From an uncultured Collinsella sp. (GTDB lineage Bacteria > Actinomycetota > Coriobacteriia > Coriobacteriales > Coriobacteriaceae), in assembly GCA_900549335.1 (NCBI GenBank), contig UROJ01000010.1, forward strand, positions 1-15,243: a stretch of 15,243 nucleotides of DNA, in the 5' to 3' direction. The notes below the pieces were generated by a model. It worked only from the letters and a program-made list of their open reading frames with translations, was not told where the DNA came from and made no database searches. Every line of letters begins with the position of its first letter. Within the stretch, counting starts at the first letter, position 1. The position numbers were made by a program, and so were the translations under genes. Shown here piece after piece: positions 1 through 6,066 of this stretch.

Positions 1-2
1 CA

Positions 3-221
3 GACGTTATGCGACTTCCGGAGCGATTCCGTGTTCCCATCGTGCTCTATTACTATCTGGGCTTTTCGACCTCAGAGATTGCCGAGTTGTTGCATGTACC
101 AGCCGCGACCGTTCGAACGCGTTTAGCTCGCGGTCGATCGAAGCTCAAATTCATCCTAGAGGAGGGCGACCGTGAAATCCAATCAAATCAAGCAGGCCTT
201 CGAGTCCATTCAAGCCGATAA
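3..221 (+). CDS. ECF-type RNA polymerase sigma factor, C-terminal part (5' end outside window)
   Basis: Only the last 72 residues are in the window; the reading frame is open to the left edge. What remains matches sigma region 4.2, the helix-turn-helix that reads the -35 element: a LPERFRVPIVLYYYLGFS stretch, then SEIAELLHVPAATVRTRLARGR with the typical TVRTRLARGR recognition helix. The Pro-Glu-Arg-Phe-Arg opening and the length fit ECF (group IV) sigma factors. The frame ends with TAA at 219-221, so it overlaps the next gene by 50 bases, which suggests translational coupling. In the family such sigma factors direct transcription of envelope or stress genes and are held by a co-encoded anti-sigma factor, here the next gene. 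The exact ECF group and regulon cannot be told from this fragment. Confidence 0.85.
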   Translation, partial: DVMRLPERFRVPIVLYYYLGFSTSEIAELLHVPAATVRTRLARGRSKLKFILEEGDREIQSNQAGLRVHSSR

Positions 222-1248
222 CGATCTTGCAGATCGCGTCCTTAATACCGCTGCGGGTGAGCCGCTTCATCGAAAGGGCCACGCGAAGCCTCTCTATGTC
301 GCTGTAATCGGGTGTCTTGTCGGAGTGTTGGCGACCGGAGGGGTCGCCTACGCAGTTATCAATTCCAGCTATTTTGCCTCAGCCTGGGGAAACCACGGCA
401 ACGGGGATTCCATTACCTGGACCAACGGCGGTTCATCGGGGACTAAATATACCTACACTAGAGAGTTTGGTGACGGCATCGCGCCCCAGAGCCTGGAGGG
501 TTCAGTACAGAAGGTCAATCTGTCCGTCGAGGGCAACGGCTATACGCTCGATATCCATGAGATGGCTATCGATCAAAACGGCTGCGGCGCCGTGACGTTT
601 ACGTTGTCCAATCCAAATGGAGTTAACTGCTACAAGCCGGCAGCAGAGATCGGCGAACTTGTTCTTTATGGTGAAGAAGAACAGGGCATCGGCACGCCCG
701 ACATGAAGTTCGGCGAGGAATGGGCTGACACACGCTGCACAATCGATAAGGACACATCAAGCGATACTGTCATTAATGGCACGATGTACTTTGCTTCTAT
801 GGATCGCGAGCGAGGTTTTCAACATGCGGTCACCTGGAATATCCAGTGGACCGAGGGCGAAGGTGAGGGTGCGAGGCAGTTTGAAGCATCGACGCCCGAG
901 TTTAGCGTTGGAGCGTACGTCGATACAAAGGAACTCCGCTCCGGTGACTCGCCTCTTGAGATTAGCCCGTTTTCCATCCAGACGCACATCGATGATTTGG
1001 GCTATGAAGCAGTTGATAATAAGCTGACCGTCAGCTACAAGGATGGATCGGAGCAGATTATCGAAGATGACGACGCAGGGGTGTTCAACTTATATTTTTC
1101 TTATGCGCGCAATAGCGGAGAGAACATCTGGGTGCCAACGAAGTTGATTGATGTCGACCAAGTGGTCTCAGTAACGCTTGAGGGCACGAGGTGTACGTCA
1201 ACAGGAGAGACCGAAACAGAAGTACCCTTTACCATCGTCTATTCGTAA
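172..1248 (+). CDS. Single-pass membrane protein, probable anti-sigma factor / DUF4179-like
   Basis: This 358-residue protein starts at GTG 172 behind a GGAGG (160-164), inside the end of the sigma factor gene. It has a short N-terminal segment of about 40 residues with basic residues just before the membrane, one hydrophobic span at about 41-63 (LYVAVIGCLVGVLATGGVAYAVI), and about 295 residues predicted to lie outside the cell. The outer part is rich in beta-forming segments, acidic residues and Gly/Ser/Thr. This layout and the overlap with a sigma gene fit a membrane-anchored anti-sigma regulator, as in Firmicute and coriobacterial proteins carrying DUF4179; the family name is a judgement from layout, not a search. 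The N-terminal segment has no Cys, so it is not a zinc-type (ZAS) anti-sigma domain. The gene is visibly more A/T-rich than the operons downstream. Its signal and partner are unknown. Confidence 0.6.
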   Translation: MKSNQIKQAFESIQADNDLADRVLNTAAGEPLHRKGHAKPLYVAVIGCLVGVLATGGVAYAVINSSYFASAWGNHGNGDSITWTNGGSSGTKYTYTREFGDGIAPQSLEGSVQKVNLSVEGNGYTLDIHEMAIDQNGCGAVTFTLSNPNGVNCYKPAAEIGELVLYGEEEQGIGTPDMKFGEEWADTRCTIDKDTSSDTVINGTMYFASMDRERGFQHAVTWNIQWTEGEGEGARQFEASTPEFSVGAYVDTKELRSGDSPLEISPFSIQTHIDDLGYEAVDNKLTVSYKDGSEQIIEDDDAGVFNLYFSYARNSGENIWVPTKLIDVDQVVSVTLEGTRCTSTGETETEVPFTIVYS

Positions 1249-1255
1249 GATTTGG

Positions 1256-1288
1256 GGCCGCTTCCTACTAGGGGAAGCGGCCTCTTTT
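1256..1288 (+). terminator. Rho-independent terminator of the sigma/anti-sigma operon
   Basis: A perfect 10-bp stem (GGCCGCTTCC at 1256-1265 with GGAAGCGGCC at 1273-1282) and a 7-base loop are followed by TCTTTT. It lies 8 bases after the stop codon of the membrane protein gene. Confidence 0.88.
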
Positions 1289-1371
1289 GTGGTAAATGGG
1301 CGGTTAAAGCGAGCGGTATTCGTCTGAATTTCGGAAGTATGCGGCAAAATCTTGATAGGCCGCCCGGACCG

Positions 1372-1407
1372 GGAATCCGCCCCCGCGCACAGAAGGGGAT
1401 TCCTTTT
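1372..1407 (+). terminator. Second terminator-like hairpin in the gap before the str operon
   Basis: GGAATCC (1372-1378) pairs with GGATTCC (1397-1403) over an 18-base loop and is followed by TTTT. CCCC inside the loop could add pairs across a 2-base bulge. It lies upstream of the rpsL promoter and no gene is evident between it and the previous terminator. It may be a backup terminator, the end of a short unrecognised transcript, or chance. Apart from the two hairpins, the promoter and the leader, I see nothing definable in 1249-1584. Confidence 0.35.
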
Positions 1408-1462
1408 GTGTAGGCTTTGCGGAAATATGCTCATTTTGGGATACGCCCGGCGGCGTGGTCTG

Positions 1463-1491
1463 TTGACGGCACAGCTAACGCCACGTATCCT
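1463..1491 (+). promoter_or_regulatory. Probable sigma70-type promoter of the str operon
   Basis: TTGACG at 1463-1468 (5 of 6 matches to the -35 consensus) and TATCCT at 1486-1491 (4 of 6 to the -10) are separated by an optimal 17 bases. Transcription would start near 1498, giving a leader of about 87 bases before rpsL. The leader holds a small AGGGG/CCCCT hairpin (1511-1515 with 1524-1528). The placement directly in front of highly expressed ribosomal genes supports the call. Confidence 0.65.
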
Positions 1492-1584
1492 ATCGAACTG
1501 CGTGTTTCGTAGGGGGATGCTGACCCCTCGATTCAAGCCGTTGCACTTTACAGAAAGCTGGAATCATTCGAGAAGGAGTACGCT

Positions 1585-1962
1585 TTGCCTACTATTAACC
1601 AGCTGGTTCGCCAGGGCCGTCGTTCCGTGCCCAAGAAGTCCAAGAACGCTGCTCTGCAGCACAACTCCCAGAAGCGCGGCGTGTGCACCCGCGTCTTCAC
1701 CACGAGCCCCAAGAAGCCGAACTCGGCTCTTCGTAAGGTTGCCCGTGTTCGCCTCGTCAACGGCATCGAAGTTACTGCTTACATCCCGGGTGAGGGCCAC
1801 AACCTGCAGGAGCACTCCATCGTGCTCGTCCGCGGCGGTCGTGTCCGTGACCTCCCTGGTGTCCGTTATCACGTCATCCGTGGCGCCTACGACGCTGCTC
1901 CGGTCCAGAACCGTATGCAGGCCCGTTCCAAGTACGGTGCTAAGCGCCCCAAGGCCAAATAA
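1585..1962 (+). CDS. rpsL: 30S ribosomal protein S12
   Basis: S12 is a 30S subunit protein at the decoding centre and controls accuracy of tRNA selection. The 125-residue product has the family length and its signatures: [12 protein letters not shown] at the N-terminus, QKRGVCTRV at about 29-37, [10 protein letters not shown] at 42-51 and GEGHNLQEH at 69-77. The start is TTG 1585 after AGAAGGAG (1571-1578), which gives the expected Pro-Thr-Ile-Asn N-terminus. Lys43 and Lys44 (E. coli K42/K43 in mature numbering) are unchanged, and Asp89, the residue methylthiolated by RimO in E. coli, is present. Residue 88 is Arg (codon CGT at 1846-1848), where most bacteria have Lys; this is discussed in the findings. 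It is the first gene of the rpsL-rpsG-fusA-rpsJ operon. Codons are those of a highly expressed gene. Confidence 0.98.
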   Translation: MPTINQLVRQGRRSVPKKSKNAALQHNSQKRGVCTRVFTTSPKKPNSALRKVARVRLVNGIEVTAYIPGEGHNLQEHSIVLVRGGRVRDLPGVRYHVIRGAYDAAPVQNRMQARSKYGAKRPKAK

Positions 1963-1987
1963 GCCAGATAACGTTTTGATACTTTCG

Positions 1988-2013
1988 CCGTGTGCCGCCT
2001 AAGCGCCGCACGG
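1988..2013 (+). promoter_or_regulatory. Intercistronic hairpin between rpsL and rpsG, candidate S7 autoregulation site
   Basis: An 11-position stem (1988-1998 with 2003-2013) closes a 4-base CTAA loop. It has one G-T wobble and one C-C mismatch. No T-run follows, so it is not a terminator; the next feature is the rpsG Shine-Dalgarno at about 2022-2028. In E. coli, S7 binds the rpsL-rpsG intercistronic mRNA and represses translation. The same role here is inferred from position only. Confidence 0.4.
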
Positions 2014-2035
2014 TAGACACTTAAGGAGATTTCAC

Positions 2036-2509
2036 ATGCCGCGTCGTGCAGCAGCTAATCGTCGTGAGGTTCAGCCTGACGCCGTTTACAACAACCGCCT
2101 GGTGACTCAGCTCATCAACAAGGTCCTTCTTGACGGCAAGAAGGCCACCGCTGAGCGCATCGTTTACACCGCTTTCGAGATTGTTGCCGAGAAGTCCGAG
2201 GGTGGCGACGCTCTCGCTACCTTCAAGAAGGCTATGGACAACGTCAAGCCCACGCTCGAGGTTAAGCCCAAGCGTGTCGGTGGCGCTACCTATCAGGTCC
2301 CGATGGAGGTCAACTCCCGTCGTTCCACCGCTCTGGGTATCCGCTGGATCGTCAACTTCTCCCGCGCTCGCAAGGAGAAGACCATGGCCGAGCGTCTCGC
2401 CAACGAGATCCTCGACGCCTCCAACGGTCTTGGCGCTTCCGTCAAGAAGCGTGAGGACGTCTTCAAGATGGCCGAGGCCAACCGCGCGTTCTCTCACTAT
2501 CGTTGGTAA
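2036..2509 (+). CDS. rpsG: 30S ribosomal protein S7
   Basis: S7 is a primary 16S rRNA-binding protein that nucleates assembly of the 30S head and contacts E-site tRNA. The 157-residue product matches bacterial S7 in length and content: [11 protein letters not shown] at the N-terminus, [11 protein letters not shown] at about 26-36, the [19 protein letters not shown] segment at about 71-89 and a Lys/Arg-rich C-terminal part ending in FSHYRW. The ATG follows AAGGAGA by 7 bases. It lies 73 bases after rpsL, with the hairpin at 1988-2013 in between, and 19 bases before fusA. In E. coli S7 is the autoregulator of this operon. Confidence 0.98.
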   Translation: MPRRAAANRREVQPDAVYNNRLVTQLINKVLLDGKKATAERIVYTAFEIVAEKSEGGDALATFKKAMDNVKPTLEVKPKRVGGATYQVPMEVNSRRSTALGIRWIVNFSRARKEKTMAERLANEILDASNGLGASVKKREDVFKMAEANRAFSHYRW

Positions 2510-2528
2510 GTTAAGGTAAGGAACTAAC

Positions 2529-4628
2529 ATGGCTAAGCCTAAGTACAAGCTTTCCGATACCCGTAACATCGGCATCATGGCCCACATCGATGCCGGTAAG
2601 ACCACCACGACCGAGCGTATTCTTTACTACACCGGTAAGACCCACAAGATCGGTGAGGTCCATGAGGGCGCTGCCACCATGGACTGGATGGTTCAGGAGC
2701 AGGAGCGCGGCGTAACCATTACCTCCGCTGCTACCACGTGCTTCTGGAACAAGGACGGTAAGGACTACCGCATCCAGATCATCGATACCCCGGGCCACGT
2801 TGACTTCACCGCCGAGGTCGAGCGCTGCCTGCGCGTCCTCGATGGCGCTGTCGCCGTCTTCGACGCCGTTGCCGGCGTTCAGCCCCAGTCTGAGACCGTT
2901 TGGCGTCAGGCTTCTACCTTCAACGTCCCCCGCATCGCCTTCATCAACAAGTATGACCGCGTGGGCGCTGACTTCTTCAACGCTATCGAGACCATGAAGG
3001 ATCGTCTCGACGCTAACGCCGTGGCCGCTCAGGTCCCGATGGGCGCCGAGGACAACTTCTGGGGCGTCATCGACCTGGTCACCATGACCGCATGGGACTT
3101 CAAGGCCGACGAGAAGGGTATGACCTACCCCGAGCCGATGGACGAGATCCCGGCTGAGTTTGCCGACATCGCTGCCACCAAGCGCGAGGAGCTCCTCGAC
3201 GCTGCTGCCAGCTTTGACGACGAGCTCATGGAGAAGATCCTCATGGAGGAGGACTTCACCGTCGAGGAGCTCAAGGCTGCTCTGCGCAAGGGCGTTCTGG
3301 CCAACGAGCTCAACCTCGTCTTCGTGGGCTCCGCCTACAAGAACAAGGGCGTCCAGGAGCTGCTCGACGCTGTCGTCGACTACCTGCCCAGCCCGCTCGA
3401 CGTTGAGGCCGTCACCGGTACCGATCCGGACACCGGCGAGGAGATCGAGCGTCATCCTTCCTTCGACGAGCCCTTCTCCGGCCTGGTCTTCAAGATCATG
3501 ACCGACCCGTTCGTCGGTAAGCTCACCTACGTCCGCGTTTACTCCGGCCGCGCCGAGTCCGGCTCCTACGTGGTCAACGCTTCCAACGGTCAGCGCGAGC
3601 GCCTCGGCCGCATCCTCGAGATGAACGCCGCCGAGCGTATCGACCGTGACGACGCTGCCGCCGGCGACATCGTCGCTTGCGTCGGCTTCAAGAACTCCAC
3701 CACCGGTGACACCCTGTGCGCCGAGGGCAAGGAGATCGTCCTCGAGAAGATCGAGTTCGCTAAGCCCGTTATCGACGTTGCCATCGAGCCCAAGACCAAG
3801 GCCGAGCAGGACAAGATGTCCCTGGCTCTGACCAAGCTCGCCGAGGAGGACCCGACCTTCCAGGTGTCCACCAACCACGAGACCGGCCAGACCATCATCG
3901 CCGGCATGGGCGAGCTGCACCTCGAGATCATCGTCGACCGTCTGCTCCGTGAGTTCAAGGTTGACGCTAACGTCGGTAAGCCCCAGGTTGCCTACCGCGA
4001 GACCGCTGGTCACGACGTCGAGAAGGCCGAGGGCAAGTTCGTCCGTCAGTCCGGTGGTCGCGGTCAGTATGGCCACGCCGTCATCAAGCTCGAGAAGATG
4101 GAGGAGGGCTTCGGCTACGAGTTCGTCAACGCTATCGTCGGCGGCGTCGTGCCCAAGGAGTACATCCCGTCCATCGACAAGGGCATCCAGGAGGCCCTGA
4201 ACACCGGTGTTATCGCCGGCTTCCCGGTCCTCGACGTCAAGGTCACCCTGTTCGACGGTTCTTACCACGAGGTTGACTCCTCCGAGGCCGCCTTTAAGAT
4301 CGCCGGTTCCATGGCTATCAAGGACGCCCTCAAGAAGTCCGATCCGCAGCTGCTCGAGCCGATTATGGCTGTCGAGGTCGAGACCCCCGAGCAGTACATG
4401 GGCGACGTTATGGGCAACCTCTCCGGTCGCCGCGGCAAGATCGAGGGCATGGAGGATCGCAAGAACAGCAAGCTCATCCGTGCCAAGGTGCCGCTGGGCG
4501 AGATGTTCGGTTACGCTACCGACCTTCGCTCCCAGACCCAGGGCCGTGCATCCTACACGATGCAGTTCGACTCTTATGAGCCCGCGCCCAAGTCCATCGT
4601 GGACGAGGTCATGAGCAAGAACGCCTAA
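2529..4628 (+). CDS. fusA: Translation elongation factor G
   Basis: EF-G is the cytoplasmic GTPase that drives ribosomal translocation and, with RRF, splits ribosomes after termination. The 699-residue protein is full length. The GTPase motifs are in order: AHIDAGKT (18-25), the switch II motif DTPGH (86-90) and NKYD (140-143). After the G domain come the beta-barrel domain II (about 310-400), domain III, domain IV with [10 protein letters not shown], and the C-terminal domain V with [17 protein letters not shown]. The G4 motif is NKYD rather than the more common NKMD; Asn, Lys and Asp, which bind the guanine, are kept. The ATG follows AAGGTAAGGA, 19 bases after rpsG. The usual downstream partner tuf (EF-Tu) is absent. 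Codon choice is strongly biased: codons that would read as stops on the other strand are avoided, which leaves a long open antisense frame that is not a gene. Confidence 0.98.
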   Translation: MAKPKYKLSDTRNIGIMAHIDAGKTTTTERILYYTGKTHKIGEVHEGAATMDWMVQEQERGVTITSAATTCFWNKDGKDYRIQIIDTPGHVDFTAEVERCLRVLDGAVAVFDAVAGVQPQSETVWRQASTFNVPRIAFINKYDRVGADFFNAIETMKDRLDANAVAAQVPMGAEDNFWGVIDLVTMTAWDFKADEKGMTYPEPMDEIPAEFADIAATKREELLDAAASFDDELMEKILMEEDFTVEELKAALRKGVLANELNLVFVGSAYKNKGVQELLDAVVDYLPSPLDVEAVTGTDPDTGEEIERHPSFDEPFSGLVFKIMTDPFVGKLTYVRVYSGRAESGSYVVNASNGQRERLGRILEMNAAERIDRDDAAAGDIVACVGFKNSTTGDTLCAEGKEIVLEKIEFAKPVIDVAIEPKTKAEQDKMSLALTKLAEEDPTFQVSTNHETGQTIIAGMGELHLEIIVDRLLREFKVDANVGKPQVAYRETAGHDVEKAEGKFVRQSGGRGQYGHAVIKLEKMEEGFGYEFVNAIVGGVVPKEYIPSIDKGIQEALNTGVIAGFPVLDVKVTLFDGSYHEVDSSEAAFKIAGSMAIKDALKKSDPQLLEPIMAVEVETPEQYMGDVMGNLSGRRGKIEGMEDRKNSKLIRAKVPLGEMFGYATDLRSQTQGRASYTMQFDSYEPAPKSIVDEVMSKNA

Positions 4629-4653
4629 GTTCGAGCTCCCTGTTACGTAATCC

Positions 4654-4670
4654 GCGAGAACATCTCTCGC
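4654..4670 (+). promoter_or_regulatory. Hairpin upstream of the rpsJ ribosome-binding site
   Basis: GCGAGA (4654-4659) pairs perfectly with TCTCGC (4665-4670) over a 5-base loop in the 60-base fusA-rpsJ gap. It ends 7 bases before the GGAGGT that serves rpsJ. No T-run follows. It could protect mRNA ends or tune S10 translation; no function is shown by the sequence itself. Confidence 0.3.
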
Positions 4671-4688
4671 ACTCTTTGGAGGTTTAAG

Positions 4689-4997
4689 TTGGCTACCCAG
4701 AAGATCCGCATTCGCCTCAAGGGCTATGATCACGAGGTCGTCGATCAGTCCGCGAAGCTCATCGTCGAGACCGCTCAGAAGACTGGCGCTCGCGTTTCCG
4801 GTCCTGTCCCCCTGCCCACCGAGCGCAACCTGTACACGGTTATCCGCTCGCCGCACGTGAACAAGGACTCCCGTGAGCAGTTCGAGATGCGCACCCACAA
4901 GCGCCTCATCGACATCCTCGACCCCACCTCGGGCACTGTTGATTCGCTCATGCGTCTCGACCTCCCCGCTGGCGTCGACATCGACATCAAGCTCTAA
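4689..4997 (+). CDS. rpsJ: 30S ribosomal protein S10 (NusE)
   Basis: S10 is a 30S head protein and, as NusE, a partner of NusB and NusG in transcription antitermination and transcription-translation coupling. The 102-residue product has the family length and motifs: [12 protein letters not shown] near the N-terminus, [35 protein letters not shown] in the middle and the [11 protein letters not shown] end. The start is TTG 4689, five bases after GGAGGT (4678-4683). S10 normally opens the S10 operon (rplC, rplD and so on), or joins the str operon behind tuf. Here it follows fusA directly and a strong terminator comes right after it, so the remaining S10-operon genes must be elsewhere. Confidence 0.97.
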   Translation: MATQKIRIRLKGYDHEVVDQSAKLIVETAQKTGARVSGPVPLPTERNLYTVIRSPHVNKDSREQFEMRTHKRLIDILDPTSGTVDSLMRLDLPAGVDIDIKL

Positions 4998-5019
4998 GCG
5001 ATATCGCTCATAGCTTACA

Positions 5020-5059
5020 GAGCCCCGCTGCCATTACGGTAGCGGGGCTCTTTTGTTTT
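5020..5059 (+). terminator. Strong rho-independent terminator of the str operon
   Basis: A 13-bp stem (5020-5032 with 5038-5050, one G-T pair) with loop ATTAC is followed by TTTTGTTTT. It lies 22 bases after the rpsJ stop codon. On the minus strand no T-run follows, so it probably does not serve birA. Confidence 0.95.
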
Positions 5060-5113
5060 GCATGATGGGTTTGAACCGCCGGGGAATGCAGCCGAGTGGG
5101 TGGCTATGGTGCC

Positions 5114-5890
5114 CTATTTACCCATGGGACGCAGCGATGCCTCTTCAAAATGGAAGGATCGCAAGTCGTCTTCCGTCTCGATGCACGCTCGACCAAAGGC
5201 ATCGACGGTTTGAAAGATGCCACGCGCCAGCTCGTCACCGGCAGGGGAACGGGCGATTACGTGCTCCCCAATCCAATTGAGATGAGCGACATAATCATCG
5301 TGGACGGGCGCGATCGGACCAGCGTCTTCTTCCATGGCGTTGAGCAGATCTGTCCATGTGCCTACGGCATTCACGATCGCGTGATGGACTCCCTTGAGTA
5401 GCACATCGACGGTGGGAACATTCTCGTTGAGGTCTGAGAGGCCGATTGCCGGCAGGCCGCCATCGGGAACCTCCGAGGGCACATAGTTCACATTGACGCC
5501 AATGCCGCAGACGGCAAAGGGCTTGCCCTCGTTGTCACGAGCCGCCTCGACCAGGATGCCGCCGAGTTTGCGCCCTCGCGCGACCAGGTCATTGGGCCAT
5601 TTGAGGCCAATCTCGTTTGCAAGACCCTGCTTTTCGAGCGCCTCGAGCACCGCTAGGCCGCTGACGGCGGCAAGACCAGAGTACTTGGTGGGATCAACAC
5701 GTGGACGCAGGACAATCGAAAGCAATAGGTTGCCGGCGGTTGAATCCCACTTGTGGCCGCGTCGGCCGCGTCCTGCTGTCTGAGCCCGGGCGGCAAGTCC
5801 TGTGCCGTGCGGCGCTCCCTGTTTTCCTGCTTCGAGCAGGTCATCGTTGGTCGATCCGGTTACGTCGACTATCGTTAATTTGGCATCCAT
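5114..5890 (-). CDS. birA: Biotin-[acetyl-CoA carboxylase] ligase, without DNA-binding domain
   Basis: BirA activates biotin with ATP to biotinyl-5'-AMP and attaches it to the target lysine of AccB, encoded in the operon next door. The 258-residue protein has the catalytic-domain motifs: GSTN at 12-15, the biotinyl-AMP loop GRGRRG at 40-45, GNLLLSIVLRP at 53-63, KWPND at 97-101 and KLGGILVE at 108-115, followed by a C-terminal cap domain. I start it at ATG 5890, behind AAGGAGGT. The frame could extend to 5971, but the extra 27 residues resemble no ligase sequence and cover the divergent control region. It has no N-terminal winged helix, so it is a class I ligase and should not act as a biotin-operon repressor. 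It is transcribed away from fabH; no clear terminator is seen after it. Confidence 0.93.
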   Translation of the reverse strand: MDAKLTIVDVTGSTNDDLLEAGKQGAPHGTGLAARAQTAGRGRRGHKWDSTAGNLLLSIVLRPRVDPTKYSGLAAVSGLAVLEALEKQGLANEIGLKWPNDLVARGRKLGGILVEAARDNEGKPFAVCGIGVNVNYVPSEVPDGGLPAIGLSDLNENVPTVDVLLKGVHHAIVNAVGTWTDLLNAMEEDAGPIAPVHDDYVAHLNWIGEHVIARSPAGDELARGIFQTVDAFGRACIETEDDLRSFHFEEASLRPMGK

Positions 5891-5984
5891 AACGGCTGCT
5901 ACCTCCTTAATGAATAAGTGAATAACGCAATGGTGTCGAGAGATAGACACAATGTGAAGCCTTTGTCGCATTTGGGCAATTTAA

Positions 5985-6002
5985 TGTTAACACGTCAACA
6001 AC
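5985..6002 (+). repeat. Candidate operator, copy 1 of an 18-base repeat upstream of fabH
   Basis: TGTTAACACGTCAACAAC. The core GTTAACACGTCAAC (5986-5999) is a near-palindrome, with 5 of 7 symmetric positions paired, of the form GTTnACnnGTnAAC. It matches copy 2 at 17 of 18 positions. It lies next to or over possible -10 elements for the fab operon, TTTAAT (5980-5985) and TATCCT (6016-6021); neither has a convincing -35. The factor that would bind is unknown. Confidence 0.55.
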
Positions 6003-6032
6003 GACTGAAATGCGCTATCCTCTCTTGGTCGA

Positions 6033-6050
6033 TGTAAACACGTCAACAAC
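6033..6050 (+). repeat. Candidate operator, copy 2 of the 18-base repeat upstream of fabH
   Basis: TGTAAACACGTCAACAAC differs from copy 1 only at its third base... T in copy 1 at the fourth position, A here. It begins 48 bases after copy 1 and ends just before the fabH ribosome-binding site AAAGGAGGT (6053-6061). If TATCCT at 6016-6021 is the -10, this copy lies just downstream of the transcription start, a usual repressor position. Confidence 0.55.
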
Positions 6051-6066
6051 TCAAAGGAGGTTAGTG

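Noticed and set aside
2511..4898. A 795-codon open frame on the minus strand across fusA and rpsJ
   Set aside because: It mirrors fusA and exists because the biased codon use of fusA avoids TTA, CTA and TCA codons. The predicted protein is low-complexity Leu/Val/Asp/Gly-rich and matches no family I know.
4997..5008. Perfect 12-base palindrome AGCGATATCGCT at the rpsJ stop codon
   Set aside because: It is short, has no loop, and sits between a stop codon and a strong terminator; a separate function cannot be supported.
5065..5150. tRNA-like sequence near the end of birA: a GTTCAAAC T-loop-like octamer on the minus strand and a GCCGAGTGGG stretch on the plus strand
   Set aside because: The flanking bases do not form a proper T-stem, no acceptor stem closes the structure on either strand, and a full tRNA would run into birA.
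5053..5401. Plus-strand open frames between the rpsJ terminator and mid-birA
   Set aside because: They overlap birA, whose catalytic motifs are clear on the minus strand, and show no family features.
5891..5971. N-terminal extension of BirA by 27 residues
   Set aside because: The extension resembles no ligase or helix-turn-helix sequence, while ATG 5890 has a strong AAGGAGGT upstream.
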